A stretch of 64,000 bases of DNA from Rhyacichthys aspro (taxonomy: Eukaryota > Chordata > Actinopteri > Gobiiformes > Rhyacichthyidae), in the NCBI GenBank assembly GCA_036850595.1, contig CM072160.1, forward strand, positions 12,255,906 to 12,319,905, written 5' to 3'. The notes beneath the pieces were generated by a model that was given only the letters and a program-made list of their open reading frames with translations, did no database searches and was not told the DNA's origin. The first letter of the stretch is position 1. Each line of letters starts with the position of its first letter. A program made the translations under genes and the position numbers. Below, piece by piece: positions 12,301 through 24,685 of this stretch.

Positions 12301-15300
12301 TTTTTCCCCTGGGAGACCTCTGTCCCCCTTTGGTCCTAAAGACAAGACAGAAAATAAGTTATATGATTATTTCAAAAGATTTAACTATAGGCCTTAAGGA
12401 TAATATAAAAAGAGATCTTGGTTTGGCAGTAGAGTATTTTACCAATGACCCCAGGAAGGCCTGCTCTTCCAGGAGGACCTGGAGGTCCAGCAGAACCAGG
12501 AGGTCCAGGTGGTCCTATTGGTCCTGGGGGTCCTCTGCCACCTGATGAAAAAAACATAGTTTGTCATGCTTTAGCAGTAGAGATTCAGTAAAAGGTACAT
12601 TTGAGCTCTTGAAATGATAACTGATTCAAATCATTCACCTAAAGTCCACTAAAGGTACAATGTTTTAATGTTAAGGCTTTTATTTAACCTTGTATCTTAA
12701 TATGGATACAATAAAGTGATCGAAGAGCTCTTATTTTTCATTGTTTTGTGTTGAGACCTGAAGGCAAGTACGATGGTGGTGCCATAGGAGTGGGCTGAAG
12801 CACGTCCACCTCGTTGTCTGAGGATTTCTGGGGTAAACTGCTAACTGTTGGTCGTGAAGGAAGTCCATCCTCTAACATTTTAATCTAGACAAAATAAAAA
12901 GCAGCTTGAAATTCATCTACAAACTCTTTTGAGACAATAATGCCTGCACACATGAAGGCCTGGTTTACCTTTGATTCAATGGTGTCAATTCTGCTGTTCA
13001 TTTCAGTGAAACTTGTGCAGTTCAGACACTCTGGAGGAAGAAGACAGATAGTGAAGACAAGATAAGTTCAAGATTACAAAAAAACATGCACTTTGCTTCT
13101 TTGGTTGTAACTTCCCCATAGTCTACCTCTTCTCTTCCTCACATGGCACACATCAAGCCAACACATACAGTATAAAAACAATGCCCATCAAACCAGACCC
13201 AGGAATCTCTTAGGAATATCTCCTTAAATCATGTCAGTCACTCGCAGAATAAATATTATTCGACCTTTTACAGAAACCTCCCTTGCTGTCCGGCTCACAC
13301 ATACGCACAGAAGCCCACAGTGCACCTGCTTTACTCCTGACTCGGCATGTTTTCCATCCGTCTGCCCACTTGCCTTGACGGCCTGTATGCCCAGACACAC
13401 ATCCGCCTCCAGATACCCAAACCATTATTCCTATGTGCACATGGAAACGTAAACAAACACATTTTTACACACAGCCGCTCACACCAAAATATAAAAACCC
13501 ACACTTACTTCCAATAACACGGAGCAGATGGAAGGTCAAAGGGCAAAATGAGCTTGTTTATGAGCAGTGATCACTATTGCAGCATAAGCCAAGAGTACTG
13601 ACAATGGACGTGTTATTTTTATGCAGTTTTTTGTGTTTTAAAAAATGACTTCACCATCCCTTTAACCGATCTTTTAACACTCGAGTCCATTCCTATTCTT
13701 AAAGGTGCACTTCCTGGGAAACTTTATTGAAATGACTCTCTATTTTAAACCTTTTTTTGGCTGTTTCTCTGTGGACAAGCCGGGCTCCCGAAACCGCAGA
13801 TAACTACACATTTCCTGTTTGGACAGCAATTTGGGATCCTTTATATAAGTGCCAACCCATAACGCCGACCTGCACAATTTCATATGGATTTGCACTAAAT
13901 GTGAGCCATACTCTGGTATATGGCTCATAAGAAGCGTGGAATGTCAGCTGTCAGTCCCGCAGATGGCTCCCACCCACATTGTGGTCATAGCAGAGATACC
14001 TCGAAAGACGAACAACTGGTGTTAAAAAAAAAAAGAAAGAAAAAAAACCCAACCAAAACAACCAAAATGACCCAAAGGCCTCTGGTCTGCCCAGCTCTTT
14101 GTCTGTAACCACAGTGGACAAGCTTCTAAGGACAGCAACTGAGGTTTGACTGAAATAGAGCAGCTTGTACCCTATCTACATTTCTTTATGTGAAAATAAT
14201 CATGGATATCCAGCATTGATATATAGTGGGGCGTGGTTTCCAAATGCCTCATTTTGTGATCTTGAATTAAACCCTGGAGTGCAGCCACAAACGGAAATAA
14301 CAATCAACAAGTCAGCCCAAAACACATTCCTCTGTGTTCAGACCACGGTGACCCCACATGAGCTGTTTGTTGAGATTGACTGCACTGAGGTTTATGCTGC
14401 GACATTAAAGCGCTTTCAGTAATCCGTGGCTTCACAAAAAGAGAGAAGTGAGGAGTGGATGAAGCCCCGTCTCCACAGTTATTCATCAGAATCCCAAAAT
14501 GAGACTCCACCCGTGGACAATCTCTCACTCTACATCAATCTGCAATGCATTCTATGGGTTAGATTTAATTGTCGTCACTAGTCTTGCGCAGAGCACACAC
14601 CGCACACACCACACACATGCTGGACTTACAGTTGGCCACCATAAATGTGAAGCAGTGCAAAACAACAGCAATATTTTTCAGAAAGCGGTGTGCGGAATCT
14701 CTCTTTCTGGAGTTGGAATTTAATTATGTCGGGTTAGAAAACCAAACTTCCGTTGTGTTAGAGCTTATGTTTAAAATGGGACCACAGCTATAGAGTCTGT
14801 TTGGGTCCATAATTACACCATGGCAACATAAGTCAGGGTTATTTTTCTTGGATTGTACTCAGCCCATGGGAAAAATTCAGAAACGTGTTGTCTTGAGGGC
14901 ATACCAAATAAACAGAAAGTGTAGAACAACTATTTTTGTGAAAGTGAATTCCCATTTACTATGTCTATATCTACTCCATGTTGGAAATCAAATTCTTTTC
15001 CTTCCACTGAAACAAACGACAAAGACCATTTAAAATGACGCCCAACACAGACACTACACTAAATACAATTAATAAAAGTTTGAGTGAGCTGTGTAAAGCA
15101 CCATGTAAATTGATTACACATCCATAAATACATGGGACAGAAGCATAACAGGTCTTATATGCTCAGTTCTGAAATCTTGCGATATAAAAACAAACCGAGA
15201 GGCATGCCTCCGGGCAAAAACAATGAGAGTGAAATGATTTGCAGTTCCGTGGAGCAAATCTTCATTTAAACCCCAGAAAAGGCAAAACAAAGAGCATGTT

Positions 15301-18300
15301 TCATCGCACAACTGTAACCCAGTCTAGTTCTGACATCGGGCATAGTTTATTGAGACTTTCCCTACATTTAGCTCTAGAAATCAATCAAACAATTCTTTTT
15401 TTTTCCTCTCAGACAACCACAGAATAAACCATGACGCACACAGCTTTGGACAGTCATTCAAAGCGACTAAACACAATTTCTGTCTGTTTGTGAGACTGAG
15501 ACACAACGATGATGTGCTCAAACATCTTGTTGGACTCAGCCTCAGACAGCCTCTAAAGCTGTGCCCTAGCAGCGAGCGGTCAGATATTGCTGGCATGAAC
15601 ACCAACTGGCACAGACCAACCCTACACAAACATGCTCTGTCACTCAACAACTCCAACAACTGAACGACTGTGGTGGCTGGTGCAGAGCAAAAGCCTTTTT
15701 TTAATGAACTAAGATGTCTAAAGGAGATCATTTAGTGTATTAAGTTGCCAGCTCACAGGCCACACACTGCCTCTTTAAAACACAGAATTTGATTGTGAGT
15801 TATTATGTCAGGCAGAAAGTCATTATGTCAGGCAGAAAGACACGAATGAATATCATGCCACTTGACACTTCATTTGTGACACAAACTTTGATTCAGATTT
15901 TTTGGTCAGTTTCTCATGCTCCTATAATGCATGGTTTTGTTTCATCACACAGCGCTGTCCAGCCTTTCAGTTAGAGCGAATGGCAACAGCAACGAGACAA
16001 TGAATCCACTGAGAGACCGCCACAGTGGGATCAGTGAAATAAAAGAAGGTCCAAATCATTTAACAGAGAAAGACATGAAAGAGGATGTAGAAAAAGCTAG
16101 AAAAACTAAAGAAAGAAGAATAGCAAGTGAGAAAACTTTGTCACAACAAGTGCTGATCAGACTCAAAAGGAAAGAAAACTTTTTCCTCATCAAAGCAACC
16201 ACACAAAACTGACACACTAAAAACTCAAGGGAAAGAATTTCTCAGATGCACTTGAAGGCAACAGACAGAAAGCACAACACACCCTCACACTTGGGAAAGA
16301 TGCTGCAGGACCAGATGATCAGACCGCGGTGCGTCTATGATGTTTTCTGACCAGTAAGGAATCTTACTTTCTCTTTGCATAAATCGACATTACCAGATGT
16401 TACGATGATGTGAGTATCATCTATCAAACCAGGAGCTGAAAGAGGAGCTGCTGGGCTATCCCAGAGTTCCCAGTAGGTCAAGGGGTACTCTCTGACCTAT
16501 TTTTGAGCACAAACAGAGATGTAACTGAGACATCGGTCATATCCCTCACTAAAAGTTAGGGTCCAGAGGAGCACATATGGGATATAGTTTTCTTTTTATC
16601 AACAGGGAGCAGGAGATCTAAAGGATGTCAGAAGTTAGGTAAGTGGAAAGAGGCAAGAAATAAAAAAGGTAAGACCAAGGCCAAAAGAGTTTATGGGCAG
16701 ATTATATTTGACAACGCTTCTGCTTCTGCTGCAGAGGGTAAACTAAGCTGCACATTTAACACATTAACACATTGTTAGCCCTCGGAGCAAGTAACGTCAT
16801 ATTTCACTTTGATGAAATTGTTAAACTTCACAAAGGTTAAATCTTACACAATCAACCACTTTTTCTTTTTGATCAAAAGATACTGCTGTCATCACACTTT
16901 GCCGAAGGGAAGTTCTGGTAAGTTATTTAAGATTAGGCTCCCAGTGTATACCCACATTCCCCACTGTTAATACAATCATGTACACAGATAGGCAGAGGGG
17001 TGTTCAGGGCGGGGAAGGGGCAGAGGCCAACAGCAGGGAAATTCTGAACACATTCCTCCCAAATGTGTTCCATGCTGTAATGTGTCAGCATGACTTGGCT
17101 CAAAGAAAAATGTACATTTTATGATGCACTGTACAGAGCCAGCATTAACAAGAGTGACAAACATATTGACAGGTCAAGATTGTGGACAAAATTATTTCAG
17201 AAAACACCCACTTTCCATTAACAAACACGAGAAAACTCAGACTTTGTGACTAGAGTGGCCCGCAGACCTGGCCACAGGCTCCGTGATATTTAACGGGGTT
17301 AGTTAACTCTGATGGTGTCACAGATTTTAGTCTAAAGACTTACTAAATGCAAAAACAAACTGTATTGTAATGTTACACTAAATTGCACACAGATTTCAAT
17401 ACAAAACGCCACACTGCATATACACATATGCATTTAAGCAGCTATCCCACCAATTAAAGAGTCAAGAATCATCAACTGTGAATCCACTGGCAATACTGCA
17501 CTGCTTTAAGGTATGCAAGCAATTCTGTAGATTCAATTGAACATGAAAACACAGGAGTTTGGGGTTAAGAAGATGAAAACGTGAGTGGAGGTGAAAGGAG
17601 GAGGCTTCTTCTCAGCTTACCTAAATCTAAGTCTAACTTTAGCCCTCTTCATTTGCCCTATCCCTACATCTCTGAAGAACTCAGGGGCCTCTGAAATGCA
17701 GCCAGCTTCCCATCAAACTAAAACCAGAGGTGATGTCATGTCACTGGTTAAGGCTTTCGTCTTAGCTCTGATAAGACAGATTGCTCCATGCCCCATTGCT
17801 TTGTGCCGTTGTGCACAGAGCTGCATGTACAGAGCTGCTGAAGTAGAAGAACACTCGCATATATAAAGAGACGCTAAAAATGATCACATTTGCAAATGCA
17901 ATACAATAATGGCTTCTTTATGGTCATGCCAGACAAATAGTTTGTTAGTTTGGCCTTAATACAATAAATATTTTACTATTATACTACACACTGAGCTGCA
18001 AGTTTTCAGGTTTATTGTAAACAAAGAACAGGTTGCTCTGTAGCCTTGATTTTGTCTAAGTGATTGATGTTGTATCTTTATCCCTGGAAATGTACATGAG
18101 GAAAAGCGGTTATGGCCTCTAAGCTGCTGCCTGATTTTAACGTGGTCATGTATGTTACAGGACCTAGTGAAGGATAGTCATGCTCATTAGTCTCAATGGG
18201 GCCCTCTTTCCCACAGATCCCACTCTGCCGGTACTCAGACAGCTCGCAGCAGCTGTAGGACTGTGCCGCTCAAACAGTGCTGTTTGTAACACCGACACAC

Positions 18301-20276
18301 TGACCTCGTCTCACGGTGAAGACAGACAGCTAGTGACATCAGCCCACATCTTTAATGCCTATTTACTGCATTAAACCTGGCTTTCTGTCTCTCCATATGG
18401 AGGTGATTTTCCCTGTGCTGCATAGCCAAATGTGCAAATACATTTCAGCAAACGTTAAATAAACAACCAGATTACTTCTTCACAGTCCTGCAACCACTTA
18501 GGTCTCAAGTGAACCATAATCTGTTGCTTTACAGACTCAGAGAATACAGCTCTGTGCTAATCTTTGTGTGCAATAATACCCATAGTTGGGCACATAATGG
18601 TTTCCAAAGGCTTTGTAATAATGCCTGTGTTTATTCCATTAGCATTAATGTGTGTTTTCTTAACTTGAAGTAAATGTTACCCATCCAAGTGCAACAATGA
18701 ATAATTCAGCAAAATGGAACAAGGTGTGGTAATTATGAGCAAAAGCATCTCACTGACGTCACTGTTAATCTTGGACAGATTTGGTTGGGCCATGCCAATG
18801 TTTTACAGTGACACATTGCCAGTTGCTGAATATGCTATATATCTGAAATAGCTGTGCATGTTGGGGCAGTGCAACCTCAAGCATGCTTTTACAGGACATT
18901 ATGTACATGTTTAAAGTCCAGCAGTCCATGTGGTGGTGAACACTACAGACATGCAGTATATAAATGGGAACAACAGTTGGGACAGGCCTATATTAGACCT
19001 TGATCCAACTTCAGTGTCTAGCTGTGGTGTCTCGCCCCTGGGTGAAAGTTTTTGTGTTTTCTGGGCCTAACGTCTGTGGTCTGTGGTCTCTAAGAAGAGC
19101 ACTGCCCAACACCAAACCCCAGACTGGCTTTACTTACTTTACAGTCTGCTCTGATGGACAGACCATGGAGCTTTTTTTTAAATTTACTTTTAACTGAATG
19201 TTCATGGTGGTATTTGAAGAGACAGGTAAACTCAAACATAATTCAAGAATTCAATAAAAAGGTAAAAACCATGAAGCACAGTCGTTATTTCTGTTATGTT
19301 TCTCAGAAGCATGATTGACCTTACTACACAGCACCAAACATAAAAAACTACTGATGTGGCCAGAGCAGCATGGTGCTATTAAACACAGATTATTCTGAGC
19401 AAAACACATGGCCTTTATTTTGGCACTTGAAAACTGAGCTCTTCTACAACTCTCTGCACCTTTCCTGAAAGGAATAGCGAAATCTAAAAAAAATCTCACC
19501 TTCTCTACACTCTTCTCCAACAAATCCTGGACAGCATCGCCACTCCAGTGCAGTGACCTGCTTGTAGGCAGTCTTAAAGGCTGGTCTAATCACCGTCCTG
19601 TAACTGCAGAAGCAAACACACAAAAAGTCTACATTGTAGGACCCTGCTTTGCATCAAATGTAGATTAAAAAACTTGGAAAACAAGTGAAAAAAGTGTTTT
19701 CTAGTTTGGTTTTCTGGTGTCAGTCTATCCCCATAGCAAATGAAAACAAAAATGCCTCCAAGTGAGTAAAGCTGCATGAGGATACAAATATCAAAACTTT
19801 GGAAATGTGTTAACTCTGTGATCTTACCTGACAACCTTTGAACAGGGTCCGGGCCATCTACAACCCTGAATCACTCTTTGCACAGAGGTTTCTGTCCCAT
19901 TGTGCACCTGACAGGTCACTGTCTTAGAAACGGTATACTGACACCAGTTCCTAAAGGATGATTAAAAACTTTAAAACATTTGTTAACAACTCTGTATAAG
20001 ACTTTATGACTTGCCATCTAACACCACGCCTATATCACTAAATGGGATTGGGACTTTTACAATGGGGTGACTTTCTGTAAAATGGAGCGGGGCAGGCACT
20101 CACCTGAGTTGCGTACGGGACCCTGTACCCGGTGGTCCAGTGCTGGTCTGCTCCGACTTGATGCGCGGGCGCTGCAAAGTGATAGTTGGAATGTGATAAA
20201 TGAATCCTGTTTCCTGCGAAGGACACACTAAACTCATCCAAATGCACAGCGCACAAAGAAACGATAAAGCCACCAT
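9363..20276 (-). CDS. col26a1: Collagen alpha-1(XXVI) chain-like, EMI-domain collagen
   Basis: Fourteen exons, listed 5' to 3': 20276-20104, 19950-19828, 19603-19500, 13030-12969, 12884-12758, 12541-12443, 12335-12213, 10581-10519, 10447-10395, 10309-10247, 9870-9835, 9761-9717, 9654-9570, 9493-9363. All junctions are GT-AG and phase-consistent, giving 428 aa (human COL26A1 is about 440). The protein is secreted matrix. It has a signal peptide (about 1-20), a cysteine-rich EMI domain (about 59-133, with NWC, CRWPGPC, SYRTVIRP and WRCCPGF), a short helical linker, two Gly-X-Y blocks (about 197-256 and 279-354), a C-terminal heptad helix (REALKILAERVLILEHMIG) and a basic tail. EMID1 is the alternative, but TGF-I-Y near the mature N-terminus and TVTCQV-NGTET in the EMI domain favour COL26A1. 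An RGD tripeptide lies in the interruption between the two collagen blocks (residues about 263-265). The start was chosen because its context is good (AAGATGG) and it is followed at once by a hydrophobic leader. Confidence 0.92.
13031..19499 (-). other. Large intron 3 of col26a1
   Basis: This 6.5-kb intron separates the EMI-domain exons from the rest of the collagen gene. I find no nested gene. The longest open frame (near 15931-16212, plus strand) has charged, low-information composition and no splice context. A 20-bp tandem duplication sits at 15801-15840. Regulatory content cannot be judged without cross-species alignment. Confidence 0.55.
15801..15840. repeat. Two-copy 20-bp tandem repeat
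   Basis: The unit ATTATGTCAGGCAGAAAG (with one flanking base either side) occurs twice back to back with a 20-bp period. The two copies are nearly identical, which suggests a recent slippage duplication inside col26a1 intron 3. No function is implied. Confidence 0.8.
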
Positions 20277-20976
20277 CTTCCTCTTAACAGTAACGATGCT
20301 CAAACAAAAGCTTGCAGCTACAGCTCCTCCTTGACAAATCAGAGGCAGCAGAAAAGGACTGAGGAGAGCAAGCCCCAAACAGCAAACTTCGTAGTGCGAG
20401 TAAACCACTTGGTCATTATGTCTTCCCACTAAGAAACAAACCGGCTTTCACGAGAACACAACATGAATGACACAAGAGGTCTTCCTATCGAATAATGAGG
20501 ATGTCTGACGTTTGACATAGTGCCGAGGAGCGAGGAGTCAAATATCCTCAGTGCGTAAAACACGGGCTGCGTAAAAGCGCATCTGGTCCTCATTGAAAAA
20601 CTTTTCATGCAGTCACAACAATGTGAGCCGTGAATAGGAATATTGGGTTATGAATAGGAACTCTCATCTGAAATTCGGCTGAATTATTTCCACCAGCTGT
20701 AGGCCCACCAAGCAACTAAAGAATCAATTTGATGAACAACTTTGTGTTTTTCAAAATGGTTCACTTTTTCTACTGTACAAATTAAAATGTGTATTCGCAG
20801 TCTAGAATGGACAAAATCCCACCTACATGAGCAAAATAATGCAGGTATATTTGGCTTTATTAGTGGTCCTCCACAAGCGAAGACTGCCGGTCCTCCACGT
20901 GCTGTGGGACAGCGCCCTCTGCTGACAGACCTGACTGTCTGCAGCACAACTAGAGGGAGACGTGTCCCGTTCATTG
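20277..20976. promoter_or_regulatory. Head-to-head promoter region of col26a1 and srprb
   Basis: About 700 bp separates the start codons of col26a1 (-) and srprb (+). It must contain both 5' UTRs and promoters. The most distinctive element is AGCGCCCTCTGCTGA at 20911-20925. On the minus strand it reads as the CTCF core CAGCAGAGGGCGCT, and it lies about 50 bp upstream of the srprb ATG. No clear TATA box is seen. Confidence 0.5.
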
Positions 20977-22764
20977 ATGGAGCCACAGCACACTGTCAGT
21001 ATGGGAGACAAAGTAGGCGAAGAAATGGAAGAAACACCATTTGACCCTTACATTGAGTCTCTGCGTCAGCAGCTGGAACACCAAGACCCGGTTCTTCTTA
21101 TAGCAATTATCGTCGCTTTGGCGGTGGTTGTCATCACATGTGGTAAGAAAAGTTATTAGCATGCTAACATTAGCAGGCTAGGCCAAGGTGGGTTTAGCTT
21201 ATGCTAGTAGTTGGGTGATTACCTGGAGGTTTGTCCGCATGACATTCTCGTGATATGAATGGGTAGGCTCTACAGTGCATTATCAGATAATATAAGAAAG
21301 TGCAAGTATTCTCAAAAACCGTAGACATTTTACTTTACAGGCCTTATGGCTAAAGCAACCTCGAGGAGCTCAGTTCAGTCATTTGCACTGTGTACTTATG
21401 TGTAGAAACACATAAGCCAAAGCTGTAAGATTAAGGGAAAGGCAAATAACATCCTCTCTCTTTTGTGTCAGTCTTTCTCAAGTACTTTCTCACAAGTAAA
21501 ACTGTGCGGAGCTCAGTGCTGCTGGTCGGGCTCTGTGACTCCGGAAAGACTCTCCTCTTCAGCAGAGTGAGTCTTCCTCAGGTACTTTTACCATCATAGA
21601 TATGGCACCAAAGTTTAATACTGTGTGTACATACTTGTGTTTGGCAGCTACTGTCAGGAAAGTTCAAACGAACACAGACCTCCATCACTGACAGCAGTGC
21701 TCCATACAAAACCAAAAATGACAAGGTAAGAACAGTAGTATTATTGCGTGTCCACATTTGTGTTGATGACAGTTGTTTATCTGCTTCTTCATGTTCAGGG
21801 CAGCACCTGGACTCTCATAGACCTGCCAGGACATGACAGTCTTCGCCCCCAGTATCTGGAAAAGTTTAAGTCTGCAGCCAGGTGAGGACTGGACATGTGT
21901 ATGTTACATAATGTATTAATATGTTGTCTGATCTAACAATATTTTTTATCTTTATTATCTCTTCTCTGTTACTGTTATCATTTTTTCTCTTTGACATATT
22001 TTTTAGAGCGATTGTATTTGTAGTCGACAGTGCCATCTTCCAGAAAGAAGTGAGAGATGTGGCAGAGTTTCTATATGTGTTACTAACTGACAGCGTTATC
22101 TTCAGAAATGCTCCAACTCTTTTGATAGCATGCAACAAACAAGGTAAAATTTAATCCTACTGCTTTTGAAATAAAAAATACTTTGCAGTCTTGAGAGTTT
22201 TTATTTTACTCTACTGTTCCCTTGACTGTCTTTACAGATATTACCATGGCAAAATCAGCTAAACTGATTCAGCAGCAGCTAGAAAAGGAGCTGTAAGTAT
22301 TTTAGCCATTGCTATTTTCCACATCTCTTGAATTCTCTTTTATAATAGTTAAAGGTCACTCACTACAGTCACTTTAAACATTTTACATGTAGCATGTAGA
22401 ATTCAGATACTCATCCTCAAAAAAAGTGATGTGCCTAATACTTTCCATCAGTCTTTTATGTAATTTAAGTATCTCAATACATAGCTGTTTTATTCAGGTT
22501 TAACTTTAATTATTAAGTGCTTTCCTGTCTGTCCATTTTCTTATTTTCCATAGGAACACATTGCGAGTGACACGGTCTGCAGCTCTGAGCTCTCAGGACG
22601 GCTCTGTCGGCGGCAGTGTGTATCTGGGAAAGAAGGGCAAGGATTTTGAGTTCAGTCAGCTGCCGATGAAGGTGGAGTTTGTGGAGTGTAGTACCCGCGG
22701 CAACAAAGGTGAAGAGGGCAATGCTGATATTGAAAGTTTGGAGAAGAGCCTGGCAAAACTGTAA
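20977..22764 (+). CDS. srprb: Signal recognition particle receptor subunit beta
   Basis: Seven exons: 20977-21142, 21472-21566, 21648-21725, 21799-21881, 22007-22143, 22238-22292, 22554-22764. They are phase-consistent and encode 274 aa (human 271). SRPRB is an ER-membrane Ras-like GTPase that anchors SRP receptor alpha for co-translational targeting. A single membrane segment is at about 36-55. The GTPase motifs are G1 GLCDSGKT (75-82), G3 DLPGH (121-125) and G4 NKQD (184-187), followed by the typical long LRVTRSA segment and the C-terminal FEFSQLPMKVEF. Exon 2 has two in-frame donors 15 nt apart. The upstream one (GTGAGT at 21567) restores the family spacing LLF-x-R-LL. An in-frame ATG 8 codons downstream is an alternative start. 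A poly(A) signal AATAAA is at 23124-23129, and the 3' end converges on wdr53. Confidence 0.96.
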
Positions 22765-23460
22765 AATCTTCTTTAGGTGAATGAAAAACAAATGCAAAAC
22801 AATCCCACATCAACATCCACTGTCACCTAATTAATCTTACAAGACTTGGCACGCAATTTTTGGAAAGCAAACAGTTACTGTTCACATTGGTGAATTAAGA
22901 ACATGGGATAGATTGGTTAAAGGACTAATATTCACCAATTGTAATGGAAACACATCAAAAAGCCCAAATTGTGCCTTTTCTTTGGTGTTCTTGCAGATTT
23001 TTTTTTTTTTTTTGAAAATGAGTGGAACAGTGTGCATTTGAAGTGATTGTATGAACTTGTAAAACAGCTTTATGTGTTTGTAGTTGTTTGGTTTGTTTTA
23101 ATGAAGTTTTGATGCTTAAAAGTAATAAAAAAGATCAAAAGTGAAACAAATTCACTCATTACCATAAGAGAGACAGCTTGTCTACTGGTGTGGTCTTGTA
23201 GTAAAACTGTTCTCTTTAAAACTCTTTAAAAGTGTTATTTAATTTAAAGGGTAAAAGCATTAATGTGGCATCTAATATGGCTGTCAAAAAGTTGTTAAAT
23301 ACAAACGTTTTATATATAATATATTATGGAAATAACTCTCTGAGCTTGTCACCTCTATAAATTACTGAAAGTATCTGTCATAAATGCATTATTTTATTCA
23401 TTTTCCAAACCAAAGGTTAAAGCCAAGGGTAAAATGCACTTTGTTTTGAGTTTGTAGTGT
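22765..23460. terminator. Tail-to-tail 3' UTR region of srprb and wdr53
   Basis: This 700-bp gap holds both 3' UTRs. A plus-strand AATAAA at 23124-23129 suits srprb. A minus-strand AATAAA (TTTATT on the plus strand at 23393-23398) suits wdr53. A T-run is at about 22999-23015. Cleavage of each transcript just past its signal would leave the two mRNAs non-overlapping or nearly so. Confidence 0.6.
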
Positions 23461-24685
23461 CTATTTTGGGGATAGGGTATAGACAGTCAGACTGGAGCTC
23501 TGATCTGCAACTACCACACTTGGTTCCCCTTTTAGCACTGCAGGACACAGCCAGTTCACCTTTTCTCCATGATTGATATTCACTTTGGGCCCAGAAGTTT
23601 CCGTACTTTCTACTACTTCTGCTGCTGCTTGATCATCATCTCCATCTTCTTTCTTTGCTTCAACCTCTTTACTTTTTGCTTTGCTTTTACCCTTCTTGCG
23701 TCTGGGAGCAGTTCCTTTGGTTTGGGATTTGTTTTGTTCTTCTGGAGCCACCACCGGTTGCTTACTCAGATCCCAAAGGGTGACATGCCCATCATTGCCC
23801 CCACTGATGAGCCAGTATGGGTGGGTGAAAAAGTTAACAAAATGGGATTGTGAAGCTCCTTGACTGTGGGCTTTGAATGCTCCTTGCTGCTGAAGTTTAG
23901 AGCCACTGCCAATCCGCATCAGATGTACCTGTCCATCCTCCGCAGCACAACCCAAAACATTTCCACAACTGGCAACTGTAACACAGTGGACTAACGGTGG
24001 GTTGAAAAGCTGCCCAGGTTGCTGTTGATGACCATCCTCCTCTGCTACATCCTGAAGGTTAAGGGTCCAAAGAGGACGAGTCTTCTGCAGGCCCCAAAGT
24101 ATAACCTGAGCAATAATACAACAGAAAAATGGATATGACAATTATTAAGAAATGCTCTTGTGTAGTTGTTTGATTATTACCTTCACTCACCTGCATGTCT
24201 AGTCCAGCTGACACCAGGTTGTTCGGCCTTTGAGGTCGAAAAACCACAGAAGAACAAATATTGGTGTGTCTGCGCAGAGTCCTGCATACTTTTCCCCCAG
24301 GTACCTCCAGTACACGGACACCTCCAGAGTCATCAGCCACAGCCAGCAATGACCCTGTCTCATTGAGTCCAATGGCATTGATCTCCTCGTCCCCTGCACC
24401 CTGAAACTCTTCTACAGTGCCCTTCAGGTTTCTGGGGTCAAGCACACTCACTGTCTCCCCGTGTGACACATAGAGCTGGGCTGAAGCAGCAGGAGAGAAA
24501 ACAACACTGGTACAGTCATCTTCACCAGGCAAAGTCAGACGTCCAACAACAGTGCCCTCCTGGCTCCAGACAGTAACTTCTCCCCCCTCAGACCCTGAAC
24601 CAAGAAGACTCTCTGGACCAGGAGCTGACCCCACACACAAGATAGATCTGGAGTGGCCCTCACACCATTGTCTGGCCATGCTCAT
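23461..24685 (-). CDS. wdr53: WD repeat-containing protein 53
   Basis: Two coding exons, 24685-24191 and 24105-23461, join in phase 0 (donor after DMQ, acceptor before VILWGLQ) to give 379 aa, or 377 aa from the second ATG at 24679, which has the better context. The human protein has a similar length. WDR53 is a beta-propeller protein of poorly defined role. The sequence shows WD-type repeats (GHSRSILCV..., SHGETVSVLD, ADDSGGVRVLE, RRHTNICSSVVFRPQRP, SGGNDGHVTLWD), then a lysine/alanine/acid-rich insertion (about residues 275-325) before the conserved HGEKVNWL and VADQSS blade. A 5' UTR exon probably ends at 24999 (donor GTAGG), since an acceptor lies directly before the ATG. TGACGTAA, an ATF/CREB site, is at 25048-25055 in the presumed promoter. 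Confidence 0.94.

Noticed and set aside
15931..16212. 93-codon plus-strand frame in col26a1 intron 3
   Set aside because: No recognisable domain, no splice context and charged low-information composition, so there is no support for a nested gene.
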